Shown here piece after piece: positions 35,165-46,559 of a stretch of 64,000 bases of DNA. This DNA comes from Perilla frutescens (lineage: Eukaryota > Streptophyta > Magnoliopsida > Lamiales > Lamiaceae). The notes under the pieces were generated by a model, which did no database searches, was not told the origin of the DNA, and was given only the letters and a program-made list of their open reading frames with translations. Within the stretch, counting starts at the first letter, position 1. Each line of letters starts with the position of its first letter. The position numbers and the translations under genes were made by a program. Where the stretch lies: contig BRKX01000001.1 of NCBI GenBank assembly GCA_026008535.1, positions 73,110,317-73,174,316 of the forward strand. The letters are read 5' to 3'.

Positions 35165-35989
35165 GTTTATCTCTATGATGGAACAAAAATATTATGTTTC
35201 ATATAATTGTAAGGGTAGTACTTGGTATTCAGATTTTGGATGTCCGGAATTAATATAATTAAAGTTTCAAAATATATTATGTAAATTATAATATATATAT
35301 ACACACGTACATAATGCGATTTTATTTTATAATAAAGTAATAAAACATAATAAAATCAAACACTATTATAAATTGGGATTTTAAATATTCATATATGAAA
35401 GTTATATTATAACTATTGTATTTTAAAATATTGAATTACTTTAAAGTTGAATATTTTATCGAGTTTGATTAAAATATTTTACTAGGTTTTTTATGCCCCA
35501 ATCGTTCTTGGTTTGGTAAAGATCGATGTGACATCTCCCACAATATAATATTTTGATGGTTACGTCGTCCGCCCAATTTTCTCTACTCAATTTTATAAGC
35601 AAATGAATCAAATACATGTTAGAAATAATGTTCTCAATCTGAATATTTTTTATTGAATATGATTTCTAATTAAGTTTTTTAGAAAAATGAAACAATCTAT
35701 CACCATAATTCTGAAACATTACACACACACAACACACAAAATCAAGCTACACCTACAAATTAAAAATGGAGGAGGCTAATTGAGTGTATGGTATGGATCA
35801 AATTATTTCATATTTAAATAATTGGTAAATATCATTTCATATTTTTTAGATGTCATATTAAATAATTTGTAATAATTTTAGATTTGCATCAATGGAGGAT
35901 AGTAAATTAAGTTATTAAATGAAATTGTGTGATAACTGCGCTTGAAGATGTATGTCCCTACCATTTGATTTGAAATTATGAGAAAGTAC
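35165..35989. other. Spacer, no gene seen
   Basis: AT-rich; a TA/CA run at about 35289-35306. Nothing recognisable. Confidence 0.5.
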
Positions 35990-36560
35990 ATTATATTAGT
36001 TTATTTCATTTTAAATTACAATAAATTAGATAATGTATGTTCATGTCACTTTAAAATATATTAAATTACATTATATAAGTTCATTTCATATCAAATTATA
36101 AGAATCACATTGTATTAATTAATTTCAATTCAAATAACAAATAAATTACATTATATAAGTTAATTTTATTTCAAATGATATAAAACTCCATAATATTAGT
36201 TCATTTCATTTCAAATCACAAGATTTTACATTATATAAGTCAATTTAATTTGAACTTATAAGAAGTTACATTGAATAAGTTCATTTCATTTGAAACTATA
36301 AGAAATTAAATGATATAAGTTCATATGTAATATCATTTCTTATAATTTCAAATCAAATGAACTCATATAATGCAATTTCTTATAGTTTGAAATGAAATGA
36401 ACATAAACAATCTAATTTATTGTAATATCAAATCAAATGACCTTATGTAATGTGATTTCTTATAATCTTCAGATGAAGTTAACTTATATTAACTAATTTC
36501 TTATAAATTCAAATCAAATGAACTTATAATGTAATTTCTTATAACATACGAATTGAACTG
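35990..36560. repeat. Array of about 60-bp AT-rich repeats in opposed orientation
   Basis: From 35990 to about 36320 the unit TTACATTATATAAGTTCATT plus TCATTTCAAATTATAAGAA recurs about six times. From about 36325 to 36540 the inverse order (TTTCTTATAATTTCAAATCA, AATGAACTCATATAATG) recurs about four times. The two halves form a large imperfect inverted repeat centred near 36320. Confidence 0.75.
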
Positions 36561-36574
36561 CTAATTTACAAATC

Positions 36575-37400
36575 ACAAATTGAAATTGATTCTCTAGTTA
36601 AATTCACAAATTGAAATTAATTCTCAAGTTATTATTCACAATTGGACCTCTACAATATAATATGACATGAAATTGAATATCAAGTTAAAATTCACAATAT
36701 GAAATTGATTCTCAAGTTATAATTTACAATTAGACCTATTCAATAGAGTTAACATGAAATTGAACATATACATCATAGTATATATAGTGAAATTCATTCA
36801 CATGTAAGAATTCTCAATTGGACCTATACAATATAGTATTGATTCTCAAGTCATAATTCACAAATTAATTGAAATCAGTTCTCAAATTATATTCACAAAT
36901 TGAAATCGATCTTAATTTATAATTAAAAAATTGAACATATATATTATAGTATAATGAAATTCATTATCATTTAAGAATTCTCAATTGGACCTATACAATA
37001 TAGTATAACATGAAATTGATTCTCAAATTATAATTCAGAAATCGAACCTATATATTATGGTATAATTTATACTATTTAATTTATAATATAATTACAAACT
37101 TTATAATATTTAATTTATAACATATTTACGAAATTTATACCATTTAATTTATAATACAGTTATGAATTGTATACTATTTATTTATAATATAGTTACATAT
37201 GTCATATTATTTCATTTATAATATAAATATGAACTTTATACTATTTAACTATTAATATATTTACGAACTTATATTATTTCATTTATAGTATAGTTAAACT
37301 TTATAATGTAGTTATAAAATTTATATTGTTTAATTTATAATATAGTTACAAACTTTATACTATTTAATTTATATTATAGTTAGAAACTTTATAATGCATA
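36575..37400. repeat. Further AT-rich degenerate repeats
   Basis: 36575-37040 repeats TTCACAAATTGAAATTGATT, TCAAGTTATAATTCAC and TTGGACCTATACAATATAGT several times at 90-180 bp spacing. 37055-37400 repeats a unit near 45-60 bp, ACTTTATACTATTTAATTTA with TAATATAGTTA. Degenerate tandem structure; no coding capacity. Confidence 0.7.
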
Positions 37401-37843
37401 TTTGGTGCATGGAAGTCGTTGTGTGAAAGTTTTAATATTTATTTAAACAAAAAGTGATAAAATACGATCTTGGTGTTATCAAAATGTAGTGTGGAGATAG
37501 AGAAATAAATTTAAACTCAAATTCAAATTTAAATTCAAATATAATACTTCATTTACTCATTTTTTGGATGATGGGCATTTCAGGCATTTACTTTGAATGT
37601 TTTATCCAATATTACCAAATAACCATGTTTTGGATGTCCAGATTCTGGACACAAAGCTTTTCCCTAATTGCAATTTGGTTGAACATCACTTTGGCATTGA
37701 GAATGATGAATAATCTTGGTAATCAAAATCTTTCTTTTATGTTAGAACTTGCAACCAATTTGGTCTTGTCTAATTGAGTTCTTTGTCAAGTCTATATCTT
37801 CATTAAATCTTTAAGATGCATTGTTTGATTGTTTCTGAGTTTT

Positions 37844-38014
37844 TTATTTCTCTCTTCTTTCTGCTGAATTGGACCAGAATATAAACACATGACTATCGTC
37901 TGATTGAGGTTGGTTTGAATACATAAAATATTTTGAATGATGCTTGAATATTTCTGAATTTGGACAAACCATGTAGCTTTTGTTGAAATATTTGTTTGCT
38001 GATGTAGCAGACAT
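37844..38014 (-). CDS. Possible small protein gene, 56 aa, function unknown
   Basis: Minus-strand open frame beginning MSATSANKYFNKSYMVCP and ending SNSAERREK, which I do not recognise. In its favour, a TATA-like CTATATATAC lies about 90 bp upstream on the minus strand (near 38105) and the stretch between is CA-rich and G-poor, like a plant 5' leader (CATCAAACCATCAAAACAC). Against it, the frame is short, there is no signal peptide or known motif, and an overlapping frame is also open. It could be the first exon or decayed 5' end of a larger gene. Confidence 0.25.
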   Translation of the reverse strand: MSATSANKYFNKSYMVCPNSEIFKHHSKYFMYSNQPQSDDSHVFIFWSNSAERREK

Positions 38015-38306
38015 AGATGTATGCTTTTGTTTCGGATTTTTATTTTGTTTTGATGGTGGTGGTAGAAAGATTGATAGTTGTGTTTTGATGGTTTGATGAG
38101 TATGTATATATAGATGTATGTTGGTGAGAATTTTGCATCCAAAAGAATGCTAAATGTCCCTAAAAATCGGTTCAATTTTGCCTCCAATCGTAGTTGAAAA
38201 TTTTCTGGATTTTTTTTAGACAAAAATCGATATTGAAATGGGACCCAAAATCGATAGTATTTTTAACTAAAATTGTAACTGTGGAACTAAAAATGATACT
38301 TCATGT

Positions 38307-38477
38307 TAGGGATGGCAATAGGTAACGGACCCTAAGGGTACCCGCAAAAATTACCCACGATGGGTAGGGTAATTACCCACTTAATGGGTATGAGCACGGG
38401 TACGGGTAATTACCCACAAATTTTGACGGGTGCAGGTGCGGGTATGGGTACCTTAGTACCCAACCCGCCCCATACCC

Positions 38478-38568
<91 letters not shown>

Positions 38569-39654
38569 GTATTAAATTGTACTATGATATGATATTATTT
38601 GTTGAAAATTTCATGGCATTATTATGTTTGTAGTTTTTTTATGAAATGTTGCATTTTTATGAAGGGTCTTTGTATTATATTTTAATCGAATTATGAATTA
38701 GTTTTAATCAATATTTATAAAATTATAAATTATTTAATCATAATTTTGAATTATTTAATACAAATAATATTTTCTAAATAAATATTTAATAAATAGTTTG
38801 TGATAAAGAAATTTGTATGTTTATATATTTTATTTTTAAAATATGACCCTTGTTAGAACTAAAATGAAAATTGAACACGAATAAAATTTGGACTAATTGA
38901 AATATTAATTTGTAACTTACGTTATTTATTCTTACACATACACACACACATGTTGTAAACTTGATAAATAAATTATTATAAAGATTACATCTTACATAAA
39001 ATAATATTTATTTTTAAAACATATATGATAAAAAAAATACAAATATAAGTATGTTTGAATGATTATAAAAAAAATGTCATTAAATTCATTAGAAAAGATA
39101 TTATTAATTTTATGTCACTATGAGATGTTCATCAATATATGCACATTAAAAAATATTTATTTATTATATATGCACAAACATATTATAGAGAAATAATCTA
39201 TAATAAAAAAGTTAGAATTTATAAACATAATTTAATCTTTTTTATCTCTTTTTAAAAATAAATAGATATTTTACTCCATCATCTATATGAATTACATATC
39301 GTATTCAATATATTTTTCATATATTTAAAGTATACACATAATATATATATATGTATATGTATTTAACTGCGATTTTTTTTATTGTAACTCATAAAAATAT
39401 TTTAAAATTTATTAAATAATATAAAACATTTCTCGTGAATCGTATAAAAAATAGTTAAAATACGGGTAACGAGTACGGGTATGGGTAGTTAAGTACCCGA
39501 AGGGTACGGGGACGGGCATAAAAGTTGATACCCGGCGGGTATGAGGACGGGTACAAGTATTTTTTTTCAAAATGCGGGTATGGGAACGGATACCGTAGTA
39601 CCCTACCCATACCCTACCCATTGTCATCTCATACCCTACCCATTGTCATTCCTA
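38307..39654. mobile_element. Non-autonomous hAT element, 1.35 kb
   Basis: Begins TAGGGATGGCAATAGGTA and ends (reverse-complemented) TAGGAATGACAATGGGTA, hAT-type ends. Flanked by CTTCATGT (38299-38306) and CGTCATGT (39655-39662), an 8-bp target duplication with one mismatch. Subterminal GGGTACGGGTA/TACCCGTACCC motifs are abundant at both ends. The interior is AT-rich with no transposase, and includes a (TAA)n/(TTA)n microsatellite at 38481-38565. At the right end TACCCTACCCATTGTCAT is tandemly repeated twice. Confidence 0.88.
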
Positions 39655-39662
39655 CGTCATGT

Positions 39663-39899
39663 TCTATGGAATTAAAAGTGAAAATATTAAAATCCTGTGG
39701 GACTTGCATATTCTTCAATTTGTCATGTATGCATGTTAGTAAACTAAATGTAGCATCCCAATCTCAATTAAAATATCATTCAACAACCAATAAACATAGA
39801 ATAAGAATTTTAAAAGAACCAATCATGAAATATGACCAGACAAAAATAATCCAATTACAATCCATTCAACCAAGATTAGTCAAATTCCAACCGGTCAAT
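39663..39899. other. Spacer
   Basis: Short AT-rich stretch with no recognisable gene. Confidence 0.4.
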
Positions 39900-40615
39900 A
39901 TTTCCGGTTATTTCGTGCACCAGCCCTTTTGCCCTTTTGTCTATCATTTTTAAAATTTTATTTTTCGGGCTATTTTCTGATTTTTATTTTATTTTTAAAA
40001 AAAGTTCTTGATTTTTTGTTTTTTGTTTTTTATTTTTTGTTTTGTTTCCAAAAAATTTGTACTCTAAAATAAAATTAGTGAACTCTAAAATTAAAATAAA
40101 TTAATTTAATTTATTTAAAATAAAGATAAATTCATACGCTAAAATAGAAATAACAAACCCTAATATAAAAGTAAATTTATTTGATTTTCTTTTAAATTCC
40201 GCGTCTCGCGCAATGCACTCGTCCGACGCTAACTTGTGGGTTCGTGCATTGCGCTCAACAATTACTTTTTTCAATTTAAATATAACCCATAATTGATATT
40301 AATAAAACTTAAAAAAAAACATAAATCGTAAAAAAATACAAAATAAACCCTAAAAATTTCTAAAAAATACAAAAAAAAAATCCTCTAAAAAAATCACAAA
40401 CCCTAAAAAATCATAATTTGAACTAAAAAAACAATTAAAAAATAACTAGCAAATCCGTTACTTTTTAATGATACAGATGATACTTATCGAATTTTGAGTG
40501 ATACTTTTTAGTGTTACAGTTGATATATATTGATTTTCACTGATTTTTTATTTATTTTTTACGAGTTGACCCCCTGTCTAAAATAAGGTTTATTTACACC
40601 TAGTGCATGGAAGTA
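39900..40615. mobile_element. Second copy of the hairpin-bearing repeat
   Basis: Shares with 26210-27056 the order: CTAAAATAGAAATAACAAACCC, one 47-bp hairpin (40208-40254), AACCCTAAAA repeats, ATAACTAGCAAATCCGTTAC, TTTTTAATGATACAGATGA and a right end GTGCATGGAAGTATTTG. The left end is not clear and the GC-rich hairpin is absent. Confidence 0.55.
40208..40254. repeat. 47-bp imperfect hairpin, copy C
   Basis: GCGCAATGCAC, 25-nt loop with GTCCGACGCTAACTTGTGGG, then GTGCATTGCGC. The outer arms carry a compensating pair (A to G and T to C) relative to copy B, preserving the stem. Confidence 0.85.
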
Positions 40616-40653
40616 TTTGTATATTCAAAATATTGTTGGCATGTTGATGGGCT

Positions 40654-40655
<2 letters not shown>

Positions 40656-40696
<41 letters not shown>
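40656..40696. repeat. (GA)n microsatellite
   Basis: Uninterrupted run of about 20 GA units. Confidence 0.97.
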
Positions 40697-40698
<2 letters not shown>

Positions 40699-41845
40699 TG
40701 ATTAAATTAAATTGTGCTGGTTTTTGGTGATTAGCCTTAGAAATGGGCTTTTGATTTAAAATTGATAATAGGTTGATTTTGAGTATGTTGGGCCGTGAGT
40801 AGAGAGGAGATAAATTATTCATTCATGAAAGGTTCAAATTGTTTTATACATAAAATATATTTAAATTTATTATCTTAAAGCTATGATAAATATAGTACAA
40901 GAAAGAAAGTAACGTCTCTCTCTCTCTCTCTATTATATATTCTTTCATCGAAATTCAATTCAAATCAGCATGGTATTTTCTTATTCCAAAATGAGTCATT
41001 TTCATCTTTTTAAGTTTATTCTTTATTTCAGGTAAAGATCGGTCTAATTTTGATTTGCATATATACGACAAATTTTCCCATCGCCATTTATTTTTGTTAT
41101 GTCTTTACAAATAATCATTTATAATACGTACACGTAGTGATCATACATATATTTATAGGTGGATGTGTGTTTTTGTGAAAATAATAAATTGATAGATGAT
41201 AAGATCATACGACTATTTCTAATGACATGAATATATTCATATTCCAAATTTTACTCACCTCGAATATCAACCTGCATTTTGTAATTTTTTTAAAGAATAA
41301 TTAAGAAAACCCTTTTGAAATTAAATAAAGCTAGTAGGTGCTAATTTTGATAACATACAGCAAATATTAACATATTCCTTTTTTTTATTCGATTTATGAA
41401 GTATTTATTATTGTGAAATTCAAAATTTTCACCTTAATACAAATAATCAATAATGATAAAAACTTACATGACACCGTTTAACGGTCTCTTATTTTAAATG
41501 GATCAAATAAAATTCAAATTCATCCCACCCGCTCAACCCGCGTTTTTGTCTCAGGCACGCGAGCTGCACGCGACTGGGCAGCACCATTTTCCTTACCTTT
41601 TGTTTTCTTTTTTTGACCTTTTTTTTCACAATCCTTTTTTGACTTTTTTATTTTGCTTCTTCTTCTATCCATTTTTTCATGCGTTCTTTTCTTTCCTTTT
41701 TTTCTGTTTTCTTTTTTTTCCCCCTCATTTATTCGGCTTTCGTTTTTCTGTTCTTGTTTTTGTCTTTTTTTTTTCTTTTTCTTTTTTTTTTCCTGCTTTC
41801 GTTGTTTTCCTTTTTCGGGTTTTTTTATTATTTATTTTATATCGA
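40697..41845. other. Spacer with pyrimidine-rich tract
   Basis: No gene seen. From about 41600 to 41830 the plus strand is almost pure pyrimidine, mostly T with C (TTTTCTTTTTTTGACC-type), which makes long open frames of Phe/Leu/Ser that I do not take as coding. Confidence 0.55.
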
Positions 41846-41892
41846 GCGCAGTACATGAGTTCATAAATTAGTATTTTGCGAGTGCACTGCGC
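41846..41892. repeat. 47-bp imperfect hairpin, copy D (inverted)
   Basis: GCGCAGTACAT, 25-nt loop, GTGCACTGCGC. The loop reads as the reverse complement of copies A-C. Arms have diverged but still largely pair. Confidence 0.7.
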
Positions 41893-41953
41893 CAGACCCC
41901 AAATTAAAAAATTAAATTAATTAATTCAATTTAATTTTAAGGTATATATTCAT

Positions 41954-42464
41954 GGGATAATTTCACTTTTAATCACACTAAAATATGGTCAAAACACTTT
42001 TGGTCTCATATCTTTCGTTTTTATTCTCATAGTTTATTAGTTCGATACTTTTGGTCTCATATCTTACGTTTTTGTCCCATAATTTATTAGCTCGACATTT
42101 TTTATCTCAAGTGTCTTTTTTTAACATTTTTAGTCCTAAAACTAACAGTATATTTTTTCTTATATTTTTTTCAACTTTTTTTCTGTCTATTTTGTCGAGA
42201 ATTTTGCTGAAGAAAAACCGTATATTAGCAAGAAGTTGAAATGGTTTTGTTAGACATTTTGCTGGATATTTATTGGGCATTTTGCTTGATATTTTGTTGA
42301 ATATTTTTGCTTAAATTTTTTGAGATATTATGTTATTTTATTGGGTGTTATGCTGAATTTTTTGCTAGATACTTTCCTCTTTTTTTCTTAATAATTTGTT
42401 GAAAAAATGAGGTCGAAATGTCATTTAAATAAATAAATAAATGTATATATATATATATATACAA

Positions 42465-42495
<31 letters not shown>

Positions 42496-42632
42496 TTGGG
42501 ACTAAAAATGTTGAAAAAAAAATATTTAGGAGCAAAAATGTCGAGCTAATAAACTATGGGACAAAAAATGAAAGATATGAGACCAAAAGTGTTTTGACCC
42601 TATTCTAGTGGGACTAAAAGTGAAATTATCCC
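41954..42632. mobile_element. MULE-type foldback MITE, 679 bp, nested in the hairpin repeat
   Basis: The left end GGGATAATTTCACTTTTAAT and the reverse-complemented right end GGGATAATTTCACTTTTAGT are followed by long inverted arms (ACACTTTTGGTCTCATATCT and its inverse). The 9-bp target duplication is TATATTCAT (41945-41953) and TATATTTAT (42633-42641), one mismatch. It separates hairpin copies D and E. The interior has (CA)n at about 42464-42490. Confidence 0.87.
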
Positions 42633-42662
42633 TATATTTATTTCAAAAAAATTAATTATCGA

Positions 42663-42709
42663 GTGTAATACACAAGCTCACGCGTTAGTGTCGAGCGAGT
42701 GCATTGGGC
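42663..42709. repeat. 47-bp imperfect hairpin, copy E (inverted)
   Basis: GTGTAATACAC, loop AAGCTCACGCGTTAGTGTCG plus AGCGA, then GTGCATTGGGC. Upstream ATTTATTTCAAAAAAATTAA matches the reverse complement of the flank of copy B. Confidence 0.75.
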
Positions 42710-42812
42710 CGGCTGGGCCAAATGACGATCATACCGACCTGGCTCGACTCGCCCCATCACAATTGGTTGGGCTGGTTTGGGCCTTGCCGGCTGGCCCGAA
42801 TTGCCACCCCTA
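42710..42812 (-). mobile_element. hAT MITE terminal fragment
   Basis: Read on the minus strand from 42812: TAGGGGTGGCAATTCGGGCC, the usual end of plant hAT MITEs, followed by GGC/GCC-rich subterminal motifs. The partner end is not seen, so only a fragment next to hairpin copy E. Confidence 0.55.
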
Positions 42813-42864
42813 TCGATAATACATTTCCACCCCCTCCCTGAAGAAATACATTTACTAAACGGTA

Positions 42865-43215
42865 TGAGACTTCATGCTACATTCTTTGTGTTTCACTTGA
42901 TGTTACATCTTCGAATTACGAGTTATTCTTGTATTTATTTTTCAATTTCAATTTTTTTTATTTTAGTTTAATTTTATAATATTGTTTGTTATGGTTCATC
43001 CTAGAGTTTATAAAATATTTTTTTTAATATCGAATTTTCAGTTTTCAATTAATAATTCATTATTACAGTTGATTTTTTCATAATTATAATTTAGGAACTT
43101 TAGTTAATTAATTTTTTGCTGATAAATATTAATTATGACTGCTTATATTATGATTAATTTTAATTTTATCATAATGTTAATAGTGAAACACGGAGTGAAA
43201 AATAAAATAAAGTAA
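42865..43215. mobile_element. AT-rich foldback MITE, fifth family member
   Basis: The left arm includes CTTGATGTTACATCTTCG, TTTAGTTTAATTTTATAATA and TATGGTTCATCCTAGAGTTT, then TTTTCAATTAATAATTCATT in the centre; the right arm is decayed. Layout as in 10860-11205. Confidence 0.4.
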
Positions 43216-44043
43216 TGCAACAGTAAATTTGAATCGATGTAAATCGTATCGAACTTTCTCATGTTAGAAGCAAATTTAACATGTGAATTAATTTCACGTG
43301 AATATAATCGTATTCTAATTCTGATTCACGTTAATTTTACGTGTTGAATTTGTTTCATCACATTTGCATCTTTGGCCTTTATATTCGAAATTACTTGATT
43401 TGCGATAAAATGTCGGATGAGATTCAATTAATTAGAAAAAGTGATGTCACATCCAACTTTCTAAAATTTTCAAAGACAAATTTCTTCTCATATAAAACAC
43501 GAGTGAGGTAAAGAGTTTGAATTTTGATAGGATGCCTTAAATATTAGCAAACTTCCTTTTTTTTTCTCAACAATTAAGGGTAAAAAAAATTATTACTAAA
43601 GAATCAAGGCTTTAAATCGATTGCTGCGTAGTAATTTCAATCGTCGGAACTGTTTGAGGGTGTCGAATTTTGCTACAAAGTAAAACGTTAAATTATTATT
43701 ATTTTAATATAAGTCATAAAAATCATTTACTTAATTTACAAATAGCTACAAATTTAATATGAACTTTAAAAGTAAGCAATCAAGACATCTATTTTTTATT
43801 TGAGTATTATTCAACATTCCCATTTTTTTTTTGAAATAAATCCGTATCCAACTCAACCGACATATTGCCAGTCTCTTCAAACACGTCGTGGTTCGACCAT
43901 CAATTTTTAAAAAAAGATGTCAGAGCGACCGAATTTCACACTCGCATCAATGGAAAAAAAAAGAGTTGGGGATGTTAAAATTTAGCCGCACCACTTTATT
44001 TTTTCGAAAATTGATGGTCAAACCATAATAGATTTGAAGAAAT
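43216..44043. other. Spacer, no gene seen
   Basis: AT-rich sequence with no recognisable gene. Confidence 0.5.
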
Positions 44044-44095
44044 GGATAATAGAGTGATGCACTACATGTATCTTACTTTAGAATTTACCACACAT

Positions 44096-44158
<63 letters not shown>

Positions 44159-44425
44159 GAACTAGCTAGTAGACTGATTTTTGGTCGAATCCGTATATGA
44201 TATGAGTCGAGCTGAAATACTTAATGTTACTTATATATAGATAGACTGATTTTGGTCAAACTGCGTATATATGGTGTGACTCTTAATTTTTCTAACGAAT
44301 CGAGTCGAGTTTTTTTTTTATACTTACACACCCGATCTATTGGTATTGAGAATATTCGAACACATGACGTTTGGTCTCTAAGCAATCTCACTCCACCACT
44401 AGGCTATCCCCACCGTGACGAGTTG
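44044..44425. repeat. Local duplication, left copy
   Basis: Matches 50092-50400 over the shared blocks ATGCACTACATGTATCTTA, GAATTTACCACACATTTATC, GAGCTAGCTAGTAGACTGAT (AACTAG in this copy), a TC microsatellite (44099-44156), GTGACTCTTAATTTTTCTAA and a reverse-orientation SINE. Confidence 0.85.
44310..44420 (-). mobile_element. tRNA-derived SINE, minus orientation
   Basis: On the minus strand: GGGGATAGCCTAGTGGTGG (box A TAGCCTAGTGG), then TGTTCGAATATTC (box B-like), ending in a tail seen as poly-T at 44310-44319. Body resembles the SINE at 13026-13143. Confidence 0.7.
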
Positions 44426-44646
44426 AAACAATTATTTGATGGTCAAGCCATAATAGATTTGAAGAAATGGGCAAGTTGACGGTTGAATCAGAAGTAGTTC
44501 TATATGCACACACACACACACACATCATATTGAGGATGTTTAAAAACATCAAAATTAAAAGTGGTGTCTTAATTGCATACTTTTAAAGTTCGTGTTAAAT
44601 TTAATTATATTCAAAGTTCATGATTTTTAAAATAATTAACTATATA

Positions 44647-45317
44647 CAGTAAAACTTCTATACAATTATATTGTTAGGCCAGAAAAAAATATTACTATAA
44701 AGAGGTTATTCTTATATAGAGTTTACATATAAAAACTATTTTTTTATACAATAGTGGAAAATGTCCCTTCATGTTTTAAAAACATGAATTTAAAATGTAT
44801 ATAAGATTCATCCATGTGCTTTAACTAAAGAAAACATCATTATAAAAATTAGGCAAGAAACGCAATATGATAATCCAGAGGATGATAAGAGTATAAATAG
44901 AAAAAGTATCGTGTCAATAAGCTTCAAGCATATTGGACAAGTTGGAAATATTTTTGATTCAACAAGAATGTGAATATGTTGACGACTTACTTCAAACACG
45001 CAAGTTAAATGATGTGATATATATTAGCCCAAAAATTAAAACATTGTCACATGCAACTTTAGACAAGTATTTCATTCACTCTTAAGGTTAATGCAACATA
45101 TGTAGTTAAGTAGTTCTAGATATTTAGATATATTTAAAATTTAATATCATTTTATTATATATTAAGGTAAATTTCTAAGGATGATCCTAAAAACACCCGA
45201 ATATTATAATGTAGATGTTATTGTTATTTATAATTGGTCCCGAGTTGAGACAATAACTTTTTATTACTATAAGAAAATTATACTTATATAGAGTATTCTT
45301 CCGTATAGGTTTCACTG
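44647..45317. mobile_element. Emigrant-like (pogo-type) element, 671 bp
   Basis: Left end CAGTAAAACTTCTATACAAT, reverse-complemented right end CAGTGAAACCTATACGGAAG, with TA on both sides (44645-44646, 45318-45319). Plant Emigrant elements begin CAGTAAAACCTCTATAAATT and duplicate TA. Inside, about 44815-44970 on the plus strand has an open stretch TKENIIIKIRQETQYDNPED, possibly the tail of a lost transposase. Confidence 0.65.
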
Positions 45318-46324
45318 TACATATAACTTACATACATTATGTGAAATATGAACATGTAGAGGGGCATGCTTTTATTTTTATTTTATTTTGAGAAAAGAGG
45401 CCTGGTTACTAGTAAGTAACATTTTCATAATAATATTATATGATGTGTAATATATCACGCATTAATATGTAATAGTAACATTTTAATAATAATATTATAT
45501 GATGTATAATTAAATAGCGCTCTAGTTATTACCACCTCTAATAATAAATTTTCACTTATATAATTTTTTTACCACAATGGATGAATTATATATATACACA
45601 TTAGAAATCATTACAAATATTTTCAAGAAGTTATTAATTATAAAATAAAAGTTTGAAGAATTCAATATAATTCAACATAAATAAAAATTCAAAGGCTCAA
45701 TACAATTCAAAGTTTGATGACTCGATTCAACAAAACAGTTAATAATTCACGGCCCAAAAAATATATATGTTTAATTTACCATATGCCTTATAATTAAAGT
45801 AGAAGATGTGAACTATACAGACGTCCAAATATGAAGAGAATCTAATTTTAAGTCTCATTACGAGAATATTAATATTGTCCACATGTTAGAAAAATTAGCA
45901 TAAATAGTGCGTCGATCAATTCAAGAATCAATTCATTTTTCATGCCTTTTAAGCTAAACAGCATCAACACAACATTAATCACGCACAAATTAAATAATAA
46001 AATATATGCAAATTAAAGTTCTAACTCTCTCAAGTGGACCATTGTGCCGGAAACACGCGAGTCGGTAGTAAAATCGAGAAGGCCGAGTCCTCACCGCCCA
46101 CGTGGTCTTGGTGCAGATTAATTTTTTCACATTTTTCTTAATGTTTAATTTGATTCAAAATATGATCAAATAAAAAATAAAAGTACAGGGTGGTTCGACC
46201 ATGAGGCAATCACCCCGTCCCCCCCCCCCCCCCCCTGAAAAGATTAAAGTACCGGGTATATTTATATCTTATTATTATGTGTGGATCTGTGTGTGTTGAA
46301 TTGTTATATGAAATTTGTATAATA
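45318..46324. other. Spacer with a short GC-richer island and a poly-C tract
   Basis: Mostly AT-rich. A GC-richer island at about 46025-46125 is open in several frames but matches no family I know. A run of 17 C occurs at 46219-46235, an unusual homopolymer that may be an assembly weak point. Confidence 0.5.
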
Positions 46325-46559
46325 CTGCCCCCGTTTCACAATAAGTGTCATTGTAGTACTTTAATTTTATTTCACAAAAAGTGTCATACTACACAATCGA
46401 GGTAAAAAATGTCACCCTTTCTCGCCCTCATTTAATTCATTCGAATAACCATATTTAACTCATTTAATGTATTCACCTAAGGTTGTATAAGATAATTTGA
46501 TTATTTAATTAATAGGTGTGTATTCATCCAGAATAACACTTATTTAGAAACGGAGAGAG
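46325..46559. mobile_element. Stowaway-like MITE, 235 bp
   Basis: Left CTGCCCCCGTTTCACAATAA and right TTATTTAGAAACGGAGAGAG are inverted, with inner AGTGTCATT and AATAACACTT. Flanked by TA (46323-46324, 46560-46561). Different subfamily from the P450-intron copies. Confidence 0.7.

Noticed and set aside
41498..41871. Long Phe/Leu/Ser-rich open frames that look like membrane proteins
   Set aside because: They are translations of a nearly pure pyrimidine tract of T with C; no coding bias, start context or family motif.
46025..46125. GC-richer island that might be an exon fragment
   Set aside because: Short, open in several frames, no recognisable motif or convincing splice context; left as unexplained.
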